Shown: positions 34,801-47,800 of the stretch, piece after piece
Numbering within the stretch: the stretch's first letter is position 1
Layout of the letters: the number at the start of each line of letters is the position of its first letter
NCBI GenBank assembly: GCA_002964805.2
Contig: PUDQ02000003.1
Location: 496,001 to 560,000 of the forward strand
Source: Trametes villosa
Lineage: Eukaryota; Basidiomycota; Agaricomycetes; Polyporales; Polyporaceae
Direction of reading: 5' to 3'
DNA length: 64,000 nt
Position numbers and translations under genes: made by a program
The notes under the pieces: generated by a model
Database searches by the model: none
Told to the model about the DNA's origin: nothing
What the model saw: the letters and a program-made list of their open reading frames with translations, nothing else

Positions 34801-37800
34801 CTCGGAAGCTGGGACGAGAGGCCCCATTTCCCCGCTCATGCCCAGCCTTTCCCCGATATTCGTACTAGGCCGCCGGGGCCGCCTACTCCACTCGCGGCGG
34901 CGCCGAAACCACCCTCATCGCGCTCTGCACCATTGAGCGAGTCAACCTATCCCGGGTGACAAGGGCAGCACGCCGGTCCACTATGCCGCCTGACAATGCG
35001 ATGAATATTGCGTGAGATACTGTATAATACATGCGCAACCTACTCGGTACACCTCCATCCCCGGTCGACCGAACACGACGTCCACGGAGCACACCTACGG
35101 GAAGCCCCTACCCGTACCTGCAAGCCCCTCCGACGTCCCTTCGTGCCCGGGTACCGACGGCCACCTGGGCTATTTGCGCAGGGCCTCGCCCTGCCGAGGG
35201 TGTGGAAATACCCGCCGCCGCACCTTCGCGGCACTGTGCTTGCACCCGCAACGGGCACCGCGCCGCGAGCACGTCGCGCGGTGCGGAGGGCGCTATCAGG
35301 CATCCAAGTACATACTGCAAGTAATCGGCCGCATTTGGAGGACACCTGCCGGCACACGCACCTCGATCGGGGTGGTGTGAGAGCTCCGCTCAGCTGTGTA
35401 ACTTACCCGAGGGCCGAACGGGGGACGATCGCACGGGGGGCGTGCTTCTCGTTTAGAGATACGTGCGGCGCGCGGTTGCGCCGTGCCGCCACCCGCCCCC
35501 GTGGGTCACCGTCTCGTCCATCGTCCGTGCAGGGAGGTGCGCAGCAGCTCGGAGCAGGCCGAGGAGTGCTGCCCGAGTCGGAGAAACCGGCAAGCATCAG
35601 CGTACGGGGGCAGGAGTAGATCACCGCGCACAAACGTACCTACTCACATACGTAGCTCGGTCGGTGCAGAACGAGCGCACTGCGCCATCTGTGCATCCGA
35701 CCCGAACGGGGGGCGATCGCAAGGAACGCGCGTGCTTCGTCTTCAGATGTACGTACAGCGGGCAGCTCGGAAACATGGGGCACCTACTCGCCGGCCCCCG
35801 CGCCGTCGCTCGTCCTGCCCAAGGACCTACAGAACGTGTTTGAGCGGTTCCTGCAGTGCCGGGCGAGTCGATGTCGACGCCGAGCATTTGCGAACGGCCG
35901 TCGCGCGCAAACGAACCTATACACACGCGCCGTGCGATCGACACGGGCGAGGGCTGCACCGACCACGTAAACGACCCGAACGGGGGACGATCGCGCGCCG
36001 GGGGTGCTTCTCGTTCAGAGGTACCTGCAGCGCGGAGTCCTGCCGATGCGCTTGCCACCACTCGTCGCACCGTCCCCCGTCCTGCGGCTGTGAGCAGGCC
36101 GTGCAGCAAAAGCCGACTGAAGGACAGTGGCGAGGACCTACGAACGGCGTCAGCATCAATGACCTCTCGCGCGCAAACGCACCTGTCCACACGCGTAGCT
36201 CAATCGACGGAGGCGGCCGTCGCACCACTCACCAAGAAGACCCGAACGGGGAGCGATCGCGAGTGGGGCGCATGTTTTGAATTCACAGGTACGTACGGCG
36301 CGCCGACATGTCCAGGCGACGAGAGGCATCTCCTCGCTGCTCGCTGCTCGCCACATCGCCCTTCGTCCTTCGCAAGGGACTGCACTGCGAGCCTGAGCAG
36401 ACTGCGCAGTGCAGACAGAGCTGAGGAACCTGGCGGCATGGCGGGCATCCTGGGCACGAAGTTAGCAGAGGCAATCCGCCGTTCCCAGGACGTACCTGCC
36501 CGTCTGTGCACTCGACCCGAACGGGGGGCAATCGGGAGCATCGCGTACGTACTCCGAGTCCCCGCCCCTGCAGATGCCTCCGGCGACGTCCGCCTAGTCG
36601 AGCCACGCACTGCCTAGCACCGAACGACGCACCTGCACTTCCCGCTTCGTCCAGCCCCCGTCGCCGCGAGCCGAACGCCGTGCATACGGGAGGTATGTAC
36701 GCACGCCCCCGCCCGCGTGGTCCGCTGATTGGCGCGGCGCGGCGGGCACCAGGAGACGGCGGACCAGCCCTCGGCTCCGTGCACTGCGCGTGACGGAGGG
36801 CGGCGACGGGGGCGTTCTCGCCTGCGATGCGCGTCGGACCGCGGGTGGACCCATAAGTGCGTGGGCGAGCAGAGCGGGGCTCATCCCACTCCCCTCCCTC
36901 CCTCCCTCCCGCGCTGCCGCCCCCTCCCCCTCGCGCTGCCGCCCCCGTCCGTGTCCGGTACGTCCGTCGCGCGTCCCCCGCACCGCGCACTCACCCCTGC
37001 GACAGGCCGTACATACAGACCGCGACCGCGACCGCGCCCGCGCCCGCGGAACGAGGCCGCTGCGAAGAGGGGCGGACGGGGCGCGTTCTCCGAGCCGTCG
37101 CCACACCGGTGGGCTGGTGTCTCGTACCTTCGTGCGCCACTGACAGCCCCGACAGGCCTCCGCTTCCTCACGCCCGAAGACGCCCTGCCCGCCCTGCCCC
37201 TGCCACGCGAAGACGACGCGAGCGGGGCCGACCGGTACGCCCTTCCGCTCTTGCTTCCGTGCTGCCGACCCGTTCACCGTCTCGTTCCGTCGCGTAGAAG
37301 GGCGCGCTGTCCGAGTCCGACCCGCCGCGGACGCCCCTCCTCGCAGAAGCTGCATGGCACTGCGTAAGTCGCTTCCGCCCCCGTTCTGACGCTGACGCCA
37401 CGGGCTCACCTTCCCCGCAGACCGCGCACGATGCGAAGAGCTCAGACGAAGCGCCCCCGGACGAAAGGTACGCACCTGTTCACTATGCGCCATACGACCC
37501 GCTCCGGCTCCGCCGCGCTCACCCCGTTCACAGCCGCTCGTGCGCTTCGAGAGGCGGGCGGAAGGCGGGAGTGTACCTACTGCGACCGGACAAAGGGAGG
37601 GGAGGGGCGCGTTGTACCGTACGCACGTCCTTGTTCGCGTAGCAGTACAGGTCCGGCTCGGAGGGCGGTGCACGAGGAGGGCATGGGGCGACTACAAGTC
37701 GCGACGCGGGGTCGGGGACCCAGCCGCATCCCGCCCGCACTCGCCAGGCGGGCTGCGTCGTCCGCGCACGCGGTGGGCACTCCGTCCTCCGGCTGCGGGG

Positions 37801-39600
37801 TCCGCCCCTGAGGTGTCGGCATGGCCCCGGGGGAACGTCCGCCCACGCGCCCCTCCTACGGGACGACGCAGGCGGGGGCGTCACGCGTGCACGGGGCAGC
37901 TCGCCGTGCGAGTGCTCGAGCGTCGAGCGTCGAGCCTTGCACGCACCCGGCGGCCGCCAGCGCCGTCGTCGCACCCCGATAGGCTCAGCGCTCAGCGGAG
38001 AGCCCGGGAGCGGGAGGAGCTCGGACGGCGGGGCCCGCGCAGGGCGGGTGGGTGCCTGTGGACGCGCTGCTGCCAGGCCCCGGGTGTGGCGGCGTCAGGA
38101 CCGGCGGGCCCCTCTGCCGCATGCGCCGTGCGCACGCCCTGCCGCATGGCGGAGCATGAGGGGGGCGTCGTCGGAGGGCGGGGCGCCTGCCCGCGCACTG
38201 TGCGGACGGGCGTGCGGCGGCTGGAGGGGCGGGGCGCGCTGTATCCGTGCGGGGCGGGGTGTTCGCATGCGCCTCGGCCGTCTTTGCCGCGGCAGGGTCG
38301 GGCCGCGGCTGGAGGGGCGTCACATACCCCAGCGACGGGGGGCGTGCGTGCACGCGAGGCATGGCGCGTCCGCGGCGGCGGCGCGTCATGAACCGCGGCG
38401 GCCTTGTAAGACACCGCTTCGCGCGGCCCGAGCCGAGCGGCAGCGAACGCTAGCGCAAACGCGCACACACGCGAGAGCATCAGTTGGGTGGCCTCGGACG
38501 GAAATGGCGCTCACCTCGTCGTCGGCAGGCGGCCTAGGGGACGACCCCGGTGTTGCTCGTCGTCGGGGTGCTCCGAACGTCGCGGAGGAGAGCGGAACGG
38601 AGTTGTAGCGCATCGAGGGCGAGCTGGTGGGAATTTGTATGTAGACGGGGGAACAGGGGAGGCGTGTGTCCGCCCTCGAAGCTCGAAGGGCGGCCGCGCG
38701 AATGTCCAAAACACGAGCGCCTAATCTGGGCGTGGTGCGCGCGTCGTCCTTTTCGTCGACAACTGTGGCCACGCCTCGACGGCGGCTGCGGGGACGTTGT
38801 AGATCAGTAGCTAGACCTGCATAGAGTCAATGATAGAGATTTGAAACGAACCGATGAAGAACTGGAGCAGGAAGGCCGGCGTTCGCGATCGGGGCTCACT
38901 CGAAAGTTGCGAAATTCGGATGGGGGCCGGACGTGCGCGCAAGCGAACGGTCCTGGCTATGGTGCCCACCACGAACGAAGGCGGTAGCACTCACCGGGGG
39001 AGCGGTAGGCTGGATATGTGCGCCCACGGCGCGGTCTCGCGCTCATAGCGGGCCCGGGGGTCCCTCGGGAGGCGCAAACGGGACAGGGAACGCTCCTGCG
39101 GTGCGCCCGGAGCGTCCGCATACAGCTCCGAGCGAGTGCGGGGGCGGGACGAGTGGTCTGCAACGGAAAAGCTGTCGAAACCTGCGGGCGGCAGGCGGTG
39201 TGAGCTGAGCATGGCGGCAGAGTTGGGCGGAGGCTTACTTTGGGGGCGAAGGCGAAGACTGTCCGGGCCATGTCGGTGTCTGCGCAGAGCAGGACGTCGG
39301 GCGGAGCGAATGTATGCACTCGAATTCGACGTTCGGCGCGGGGGCGGGCGGAAACGCGGGCGGAAGACGCGCGAGACGGCGTGCAGGGAGCGCGGCGCGG
39401 CGACGGGACAGGGCGGGTGAGCGCGAGCAGTGGGCGTGGACAGCGTGAGGGGCAGAGGCGAGGGCGCAGGGGCGCGAGTGCGATGGAGCGACTGAGGGAG
39501 CGCATCCAGCGTGGACGGCGCGGGGCAGCTCAAGCCCCAGCTAGCTAGCTGAGAGGAGAGCCAGAGAGGCCTGAGGCTTCTGCGCGGGAGAGAGCGCAGC
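31869..39600. other. U4 filler: GC-rich, no confident gene
   Basis: Collinear with the other fillers. A 2-nt deletion relative to U1 lies near 32890, between two conserved intron-like elements, so the apparent exon frame is not kept. The TCCC tract near 36895-36909 has four units. Confidence 0.55.
35310..36600. repeat. U4 ~275-bp diverged tandem repeats
   Basis: CCGAACGGGG cores at about 35413, 35702, 35976, 36243 and 36517. The left members differ from U3 at scattered bases; the right ones, from 36109 on, show no difference. Confidence 0.6.
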
Positions 39601-39687
39601 CCTGGGACGGGCCAGGATCGCCCGATGACGCGCGCGAGGGAGAGACGGGACGGTGTGGCAAAATCTGCAGTTGATCGACGACCGTTG

Positions 39688-39936
39688 CCATATATGGTTA
39701 TACCGGGTGTCGCTGGCGTAGCGCTTCAATCTCCTTAAACTCTTCCCTCATCTCTCCTCCTTATCCTCCTCTTTCTCGACACGGTACGCGTCGTGCAGAG
39801 CGGGTGACTGATTCGTACTCAAATCATTGCAGGAAGATACCCAGGTTGACGGAGGCGAACACCAAACTCGTTTAACCTCGACATTCCTTCCCGGCGCGCA
39901 GTCGCTCTCGCCACCCTCGCTCCTTCACCCCCTCTC
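39688..39936 (+). promoter_or_regulatory. U5 promoter and 5' UTR with CArG-like box and UTR intron
   Basis: CCATATATGG is at 39688-39697, 249 bp before the ATG. The likely 5'-UTR intron is 39784-39832. I see no difference from the U4 promoter. Confidence 0.55.
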
Positions 39937-41748
39937 ATGGCTCCTCGGCGCGGGACTCAACAACAGAGCTCGTTGAGTCCTTCGGAAGCAATCACCTCGT
40001 CGCCATCTTCCCCGGCAAGCTATCTCAGCGGCAGCACGCCACGGTCCGCCTCGCCCTCGAACGGGTTTACGCAACTATTTACCAAACCCACCAAATGGTT
40101 CAACCGCTCGAACTCTGGGGGCGTCGGGCGCACGTCTGTGAGTTCCTCGGAGCCACGATCGAGCACAAGCTCGACGCGCAAACACAAGATCTCGCACCCG
40201 ACCGACCCGAGGCCTATAGTGGATAGCTTGCTACCACCGGACAGAGGAGGATTGGGCGGTGGAAGCAGGTGAGTGCTCGTACATGCGTTCGGAGGTATTT
40301 GCGTCGGAGGGTCGCTAGCTCCAGAGGCCACCACTCTTCATAGAACGAAAGAAAGCAGTCAAGACATTAGTTCGCGCATTAAGGCATAGGCATCGACGCA
40401 GTATCCCATGCGTACCTACTGAAGTCCTACCGTGCTCGTGTATGCGTTCCTTTGCGTTTTTAAGCTGGACGGGGCCTGGCCTTGTATGCTAGCTGGAGTC
40501 GTTGCCCCGAGCTCGCATTCACGGTCAGAGCATCACATCTGCAATACGACACCGGGCATGATGGGATCTGCACGTCTGGTTACGGAACCCTTGCCTGTGC
40601 TGCCAGAATCTCTGCTATGGCTACGGTCAGCGTGCTACTTTGGGTGACCCTTGCATCGGGAGTTCGCGCCTCGCACATGTCGCCCTTCGATAAGTTATCT
40701 GGGCGTCCGCCACACTTGAAAACGCGGGCCTCGGAGCCGTATAGTTACCTACAATGTTTGGGAATTGTCAAAGCTCATAAATGCGAGTGCTGATGCGGTT
40801 GATAGATCTGTGGTCGACCTCTCGTTAGCCAGGACGACCTCGGCAATGCCGGATTCCCGGCCCAACGCGATGCGGACCCCTTCGTCTCCCCCTCCGCAAG
40901 GCTTCTCCCGTGGCCTCGGTGACCTGCGTAACATGTCGCGTAAAGCATGGTCGCGGTCGGCGGACGACCTGGGACAATTCTCTGCATCCGCGTCGTCTCC
41001 TGCGCTCACGCCGATAGACACTACCCTGCACCAGAAGATCAAGAGCTATCGCAGCGATAGCGTCAGTAGCAGTATCGCGGCCTCCCCGTCCCCAATCCCC
41101 TCTCCCTCCGCCTCGTCCCTCAACAACAACTACCCGTTCCCTGTCATCTCTGGGGACCTATCCACGTCCCCTCCCAAGAACACGCGTCTCGGGCCCCCGT
41201 CCTCGAACCCCTCTCCCATTACGCCCCCGCTCACGCCTGCGTCCTCGACGTCCTCTCACGTTCACTCACGCTCACACTCATTCACGCCCCGCCTCCCCTC
41301 GAAACTATCTGCACAGAAATCCAACCTAATGCCGCCCAGCCCCAAACGCAAGGGCTCGGCCTCCTCCGAGTCTAGAGATCCAGATCGCGACAAGGGCTCT
41401 GTCGGGAGCGGGTCGTCCTCCCGTCCGCCGTTCCCTTTCGGTTTTGGCGCTGCGGGCACAAACTCGAAGCTGTCGCCATCCGCGACCTTCGCACCTGACG
41501 GGATCCTCGGTCAAGGACCGTCATCGCCCACGCTGCTCGCTCCCCCGACGATCATCGAGCCCGAGGCAGGAGACAAGAACGAGAACCGCACCTCGCAGAG
41601 ATGGACAGAGGCGGAAAGGGTAAGGAGAGGGAGGACGTGCGCCGACGGAGGGGCACGGGCGCGTGTAGAGTACGGCGGCGGACGAATATATCTCGTGCGC
41701 ACCCGACGGCGGCGGAGGGTGCCCGGAGGCGGGCGGGCGAGTGCCTGA
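39937..41748 (+). CDS. U5: truncated tandem copy of the Bem2-like gene, PH half deleted
   Basis: Exons 39937-40268 and 40806-41748 give 424 residues. Exon 1 lacks one Gly codon, as in U2. Intron 1 is 537 nt and ends in TTGATAG. The junction reads NENRTSQRWTEAERVRRG, four codons shorter than U2, again in the same phase, followed by the shared Arg-rich tail. The substitution PDRDKG (PERDKG elsewhere) is specific to this copy. Confidence 0.55.
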
Positions 41749-41794
41749 TCGCGGAGGGATCTGTGCGAGGATGGAGAAAGAAAGCGAGCCTTAG

Positions 41795-41870
41795 CGTGTT
41801 CTGTAGGGGGGTGTTCTGCAGGGGGGTGTTCTGTGGGAGGGTGTTGGGTGTTCTGTAAGAGGGGCAGGGG
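41795..41870. repeat. U5 minisatellite, ~15-bp G-rich unit
   Basis: Only four to five copies, the shortest version in the array. Confidence 0.85.
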
Positions 41871-44800
41871 ACAATTCCTGGTCGGACACTCGGCATGGCA
41901 GTTTCGAGGCCGCATGTCATTTTCTACACACGCTGACCATCTACATACAGGACACCTCGCCCGGCACCCCTCCCGCTCGTCTCTCGTCTACCCGCCCACG
42001 CGCTACACCGTCCCCAACGGACGCAGGCGTGCTCGCCGCGCGATCCCGCCGCTTCCGCCCCCGATCGCGGTGTGTGCGCGCCGGCGCGTCCCGCGCAACC
42101 ACAGGTATACCACGCCATTCTGCACCTCCAGCGGCCGGAGTGCGTCGGGGCGAGGTCAGCTGCCTCCGCGCGGAGTGCGGGCCCGTACACTTTCTCCCGG
42201 GAGCCAGAGCGAGCCGTCGGCGCATCGGGCGCGACGCGACAGTCTCCCTCGCACCGCCGACGCCCTGGACGGATGCAGGCGTGCTCGGCGCGCCGTCGCG
42301 CCGTCTTCGCCCCCGAGACCGGTGAGTCGCGACTCAGAGCCGCAGCCGGCCGCGCAAGCTGCACCGATCGCCGTCCGCTCGCTGGCGCGCCCTCTGGCCT
42401 GAGCAGCCGGAGGTTTGCCGCGCGGCTGCGCAGTGCCTGCGGCTGGGTGCGCGTCGAGGCACGCTGCGTGGTTCACTCATCCGCCGCGGACTCGGAGTAC
42501 AGGACCTGTCGGCTCACCTCTAGGACCCGGACCCTGGATGTGCCGCCTCCACGTCCGGCATGTCGCAACAGCTTGTAAGAAATCGGCAGCGGAGGCGCCG
42601 CGGTTAGCACATGGGCGAAAGGACGAGACGGGCGTGCTCACCGGGCGAACCACGGAGACGGACTCCGAGCTCGTGCCGCACCCGTATACACCGCCGCGGG
42701 ATGATCTCGAATTCGACGCCGCGGGACACACAACCGGTACGCTATCTATTTGCTGCGACGCCTACAGTGTTCGCGACCACAGGGTGAGCAAGCCTTGCTG
42801 CTTAGTAACACCCTGGTGCTCACCTGTTCCAGTCGTCGCAGACTCGAACCGCTCCGTAGCTATCCCCGCCATTCCGTCGCATTTAAATATCCGGGGGTCG
42901 TGGCAGCGGAACGACGAGCTGCGCCCTGCGTTTGCCGTACACGCACCGCCCTCGAGCTGCCCTGAACGCAACTTGAGCAATATGCCCATCTTGCCGCCGT
43001 GGCGCGCACAAGCGAGGTAAGTCATCTCGTTTCGCATTGAGAAACTAGACACTCACCGTCTCGCAGCGGTCGGGGCGCGCTGTCCTCCTCGCGCCTCCGT
43101 AGGCATGTCGAGAAGCCTGGAAGCTTCGCACGAACGATTGCCGGCGCGGACGGGGTTAGGTGACCATCGCAGGACCCGAAGCAAGTGCGCTCACCTTGTC
43201 TTCGACCCTCCAGCCCGGAATCCCGCCGTTACGCGCGGCCGTCTCAGTCCGAACGCCGGGGCGGGCGCGACATCGCGCCAGAGTGTGCCCCAGCCTAGCA
43301 CCTCCCCGGGGTGGTCCTTGATGGGTGTTCTGGCGCACGGCCGTACCCGCAGTGCGGCGGACTCGTACAGTAAGTTTCATCGCATCACGACGACGAGGAC
43401 CCTGCGCTCACCTTTTTAGCGTCGCTATTGCAACTGGGAGTCTACGTCGCGGGATCGCCGCCGCCAATCGCAGGCTTCGAGCGTCGGACGAGCGCAGCTT
43501 TCCAGCCGCCGTACTCCGGCACGACTCGGAGGCCGACCCCGCGCCTGGCGCGAAGGGCGCGAGATCACGGAGGACGCGGCGCGGGGTCTGTTGCTGCGTG
43601 GGTACTGAACATTCAGCTTGCCGATGCACGCCAGCCTCCTCCGAGTCGTTCCCTGGCGTGCACCGCGTACCGAAGCTTCCGAGCCATTATGCCACTTCGT
43701 CGGGGACCGGCGGAGGCCGGCCGCTGCCAGCTGCCTTGAACCAGCCGCCGTCCGCCCCGTGCCCGCCGGAACACGAGTAGGCAGCCAGCTGCTGTGAAAA
43801 TGCACTGCTCACCGTGTACAACCGCGTCGGGGGACGTTGGACCTGTGCCAGTGGCCGGTCCACCCGCACGATGACCATCTCGCGCCCACGCCGCACATAA
43901 CCGCATGCCGGGAGTCCGGTGTTGCGTATGCACATTGGTGAGCGGTCGTCTTGAGATGATAACGCTGCGGAGGCACTCACCGAGCACGCTGCACGCGGGC
44001 AGGACGCTCGCGACGCTACGGGGAGTTTGTAGTGTTCTCAGCGTTGTGCAGCAGGGACCCGCCACACAATTTCGGCGCCGGCGGGAGGGTCGAGCGGGAG
44101 AACGGGCCAGTATGGGGGCAGGGCGGAGATGGCAGGTCGGAAGACGACGGTGCTGAAGGCGGCGAAAAAATGCGCGTGGGTGGCGAGAGGGAAAGCCTCT
44201 ATGGGAGTAAGTAACCTGCGGATTCTGGGAGGTCGCGACCGGGTCGTAACGGCGGGCAAAGTCATTTCCGGGCGCAGACAGTTGCAGTGCACGCTCGCGA
44301 ACAAGCTTGGCTCAGGTGCGTACTCACAGCGCTTTACCGTTTCCGACCACGGCTTTCTCGGATAGCGCCTCGCCTGTCCGGACTGGCACCTCGGACGCCG
44401 CCATCAGTCCCATTCAAGGCCAATATCTCACAGGAAACCGGCGTACCCGAAGCCTTGCCGAAGAGGCAAATCATGGTATATTCCCCGCTCAGTTATCTGC
44501 ACGTTCCGGAAGTGGTACGTCCCCCCGGGGAGCTGGCGAACTGATGTCAGCGCCCTCGGCCGTAGTAGTACCACTTTACAGAACCTGGTCTGTGGCTGGA
44601 CTGTGTCTTATAGCACATCCCAGTTCGCCGTCAATATATTTCGTACCCGAGATCAACTGAGGCCGCACGACTCGGAGGTGTGTACAGCAGTAAGTAAGAA
44701 ATCAAGAACACGGGCAGAGCGCGAGACCCGGGCTGTCCGAAAAGCGGAATGTATTCGGGGCGAGCGGCTCGGAAGCTGGGACGAGAGGCCCCGTTGCCCC

Positions 44801-47800
44801 GCTCGTGCCCAGCCTTTCCCCGATATTCGTACTAGGCCGCCGGGGCCGCCTACCCCACTCGCGGCGGCGCCGAAACCACCTTCATCGCGCTCTGCACCAT
44901 CGAGCGAGTCAACCTATCCCGGGTGACAAGGGCAGCACGCCGGTCCACTATGCCGCTCGACAATGCGATCAATATTGCGTGAGATACTGTATAATACATG
45001 CGCGGGCTACTCGGTACACCTCCATCCCCGGTCGACCGAACACGACGTCCACGGAGCACACCTACGCGAAACCCCTACCCGTACCTGCGAGCCCCTCCGA
45101 CGTCCCTTCATGCCCGGGTACTGACGGCCACCTGGGCTGTTTGCGCAGGCCCTCGCCCCGCCGAGCGTGTGTGTACAAGGAATACCCGCCGCCGCACCTT
45201 CGCGGCACTGTGCTTGCGCTCGCGGCGTGCGCGGCGCCGCGAGCACCGCAGCGCGGAGGCCACGATCGGGCTCTCAAGTACATATTACAGGTAATCAGCC
45301 GCGTTTGGAGGCCACCTGCCGGCACACGCACCTCGATCGGGGTGGTGTGAGCGCTCCGCACAGCTGTGTAACTTACCCGAGGCCCGAACGGGGGACGATC
45401 GCACGGGTTGCGTGCTTCTCGTTCAGAGATACGTGCGGCGCGCGGTTGCGCCGTGCCGCCACCCGCCCCCGTGGGTCACCGTCTCGTCCATCGTCCGTGC
45501 AAGGAGGTGCGCAGGAGCTCGTAGCAGGCCGAGGAGAGCTGCCCGAGTGGGGGAAACCGGCAGGTATCAGCGTACGGGGACAGGAGTAGATTACCGCGCA
45601 CAAACGTACCTACTCCCATACGTAGCTCGATCGCCGCAGAACGAGCGCACTGCACCATCCGTGCATCCGACCCGAACGGGGGGCGATCGCAAGGAACGCG
45701 CGTGCTTCGTCTTCAGATGTACGTACAGCGGGCAGCTCGGAAACATGGGGCACCTACTCGCCGGCCCCCGCGCCGTCGCTCGTCCTGCCCAAGGACGTGC
45801 AGAACGAGTCTGAGCGGTCTCCGCAGCGCCGGGCGAGTCGATGCCGACGCCGAGCATTTGCGAACGGCCGTCGCGCGCAAACGAACCTATACACACGCGT
45901 CGTGCGATCGACACGGGCGAGGGCTGCACCGACCACGTAAACGACCCGAACGGGGGACGATCGCGCGGCGCCGGGGGTGCTTCTCGTTCAGAGGAACCTG
46001 CGGCGCGGAGTCCTGCTGATGCGCTTGCCGCCACTCGTCGCACCGTCCCCCGTCCTGCGGCTTTGAGCAGGCCGTGCAGCGAAAGCCGACTGAAGGACAG
46101 TGGCGAGGACCTACGAACGGCGTCAGCATCAATGACCCTTCGCACGCAAACGCACCTGTCCACACGCGTAGCTTAATCGACGGAGGCGACCGTCGCACCA
46201 TCCACCAAGCAGACCCGAACGGGGAGCGATCGCGAGCGGGGCGCATGCTTGAGATTCACAGGTACGTACGGCGCGCCGACATGTCCAGGCGACGAGAGGC
46301 ATCTCCTCGCTGCTCGCTGCTCGCCACATCGCCCTTCGTCCTTCGCAAGGGACTGCACTGCGGGCCTGAGCAGACTGTGCAGTGCAGACAGAGCTGAGGA
46401 TCCTGGCGGGCAGCCTGGGCACGAAGTGAGCAGGAGCAATCCGCCGTTCCCAGGACGTACCTGCCCGTCTGTGCACTCGACCCGAGCGGGGGACAATCGG
46501 GACTTGGGAGCATCGCGTACGTACTCCCCGCCCCTGCAGATGCCTCCGGCGACGTCCGCCTAGTCGAGCCACGCGCGGCCTAGCACCGAACGACGCACCT
46601 GCACTTCCCGCTTCGTCCAGCCCTCGTCGCCGCGAGCCGAACGCCGTGCATACGGGAGGTATGTACGCACGCCCCCGCCCGCGTGGTCCGCTGATTGGCG
46701 CGGCGCGGCGGGCACCAGGAGACGGCGGACCAGCCCTCGGCTCCGTGCACTGCGCATGACGGAGGGCGGCGACGTGGGCGTTCTCGCCTGCGATGCGCGT
46801 CGGACCGCGGGTGGACCCATAAGTGCGTGGGCGAGCAGAGCGGGGCTCATCCCACTCCCCTCCCTCCCGCGCTGCCGCCCCCTCCCCCTCGCGCTGCCGC
46901 CCCCGTCCGTGTCCGGTACGTCCGTCGCCCGTCACCCGCACCGCGCACTCACCTCTGCGCCAGGCCGTCCATACAGACCGCGCCCGCGCCCACGCAACGA
47001 GGCCGCTGCGAAGAGGGGCGGACGGGGCGCGTTCTCCGAGCCGTCGCCACACCGGTGGGCTGGTGTCCCGTACCTTCGTGCGCCACTGACAGCCCCGACA
47101 GGCATCCGCTTCCTCACGCCCGAAGACGCGCTGCCCGCCCTGCCCCTGCTACGCGAAGACAACGCTCCCGGGCCCGACCGGTACGTCCTTCCGCTCTTGC
47201 TTCCGTGCTGCCGACCTGTTCACCGTCTCGTTCCGTCGCGTAGAAGGGCGCGCTGTCCGAGTCCGGCCCGCCGCGGACGCCCCTCCTCGCGGAAGCTGTA
47301 TGGCACTGCGTAAGTCGCTTCCGCCCCCGTTCTGACGTGGACGCCACGGGCTCACCTTCCCCGCAGCCCGCGCACGATGCGAAGAGCTCAGACGCAGCGC
47401 CCCCGGACGAAAGGTACGCACCTGTCCACTATGCGCCATACGACCCGCTCCAGCTCCGCCGCGCTCACCCCGTTCACAGCCGCTCGTGCGCTCCGAAAGG
47501 CGGGCGGAAGGCGGGAGTGTACCTACTACGACCGGACAAAGGGAGGGGAGGGGCGCGTTGTACCGTACGCACGTCCTTGTTCGCGTAGCAGTAGAGGTCC
47601 GGCGCGGAGGGCGGCGCACGGGGAGGGCACGGGGCGACTGCAAGTCGCGACGCAGCAGCCACATCCCGCCCGCACTCGCCAGGCGGGCTGCGTCGTCCGC
47701 GCACGCGGCGGGAACTCCGTCCTCAGGCTGCGGGGTCCGCCCCTGAGGTGTCGGCATGGCCCCGGGGGAACGTCCGCCCACGCGCCCCTCCTACGGGACG

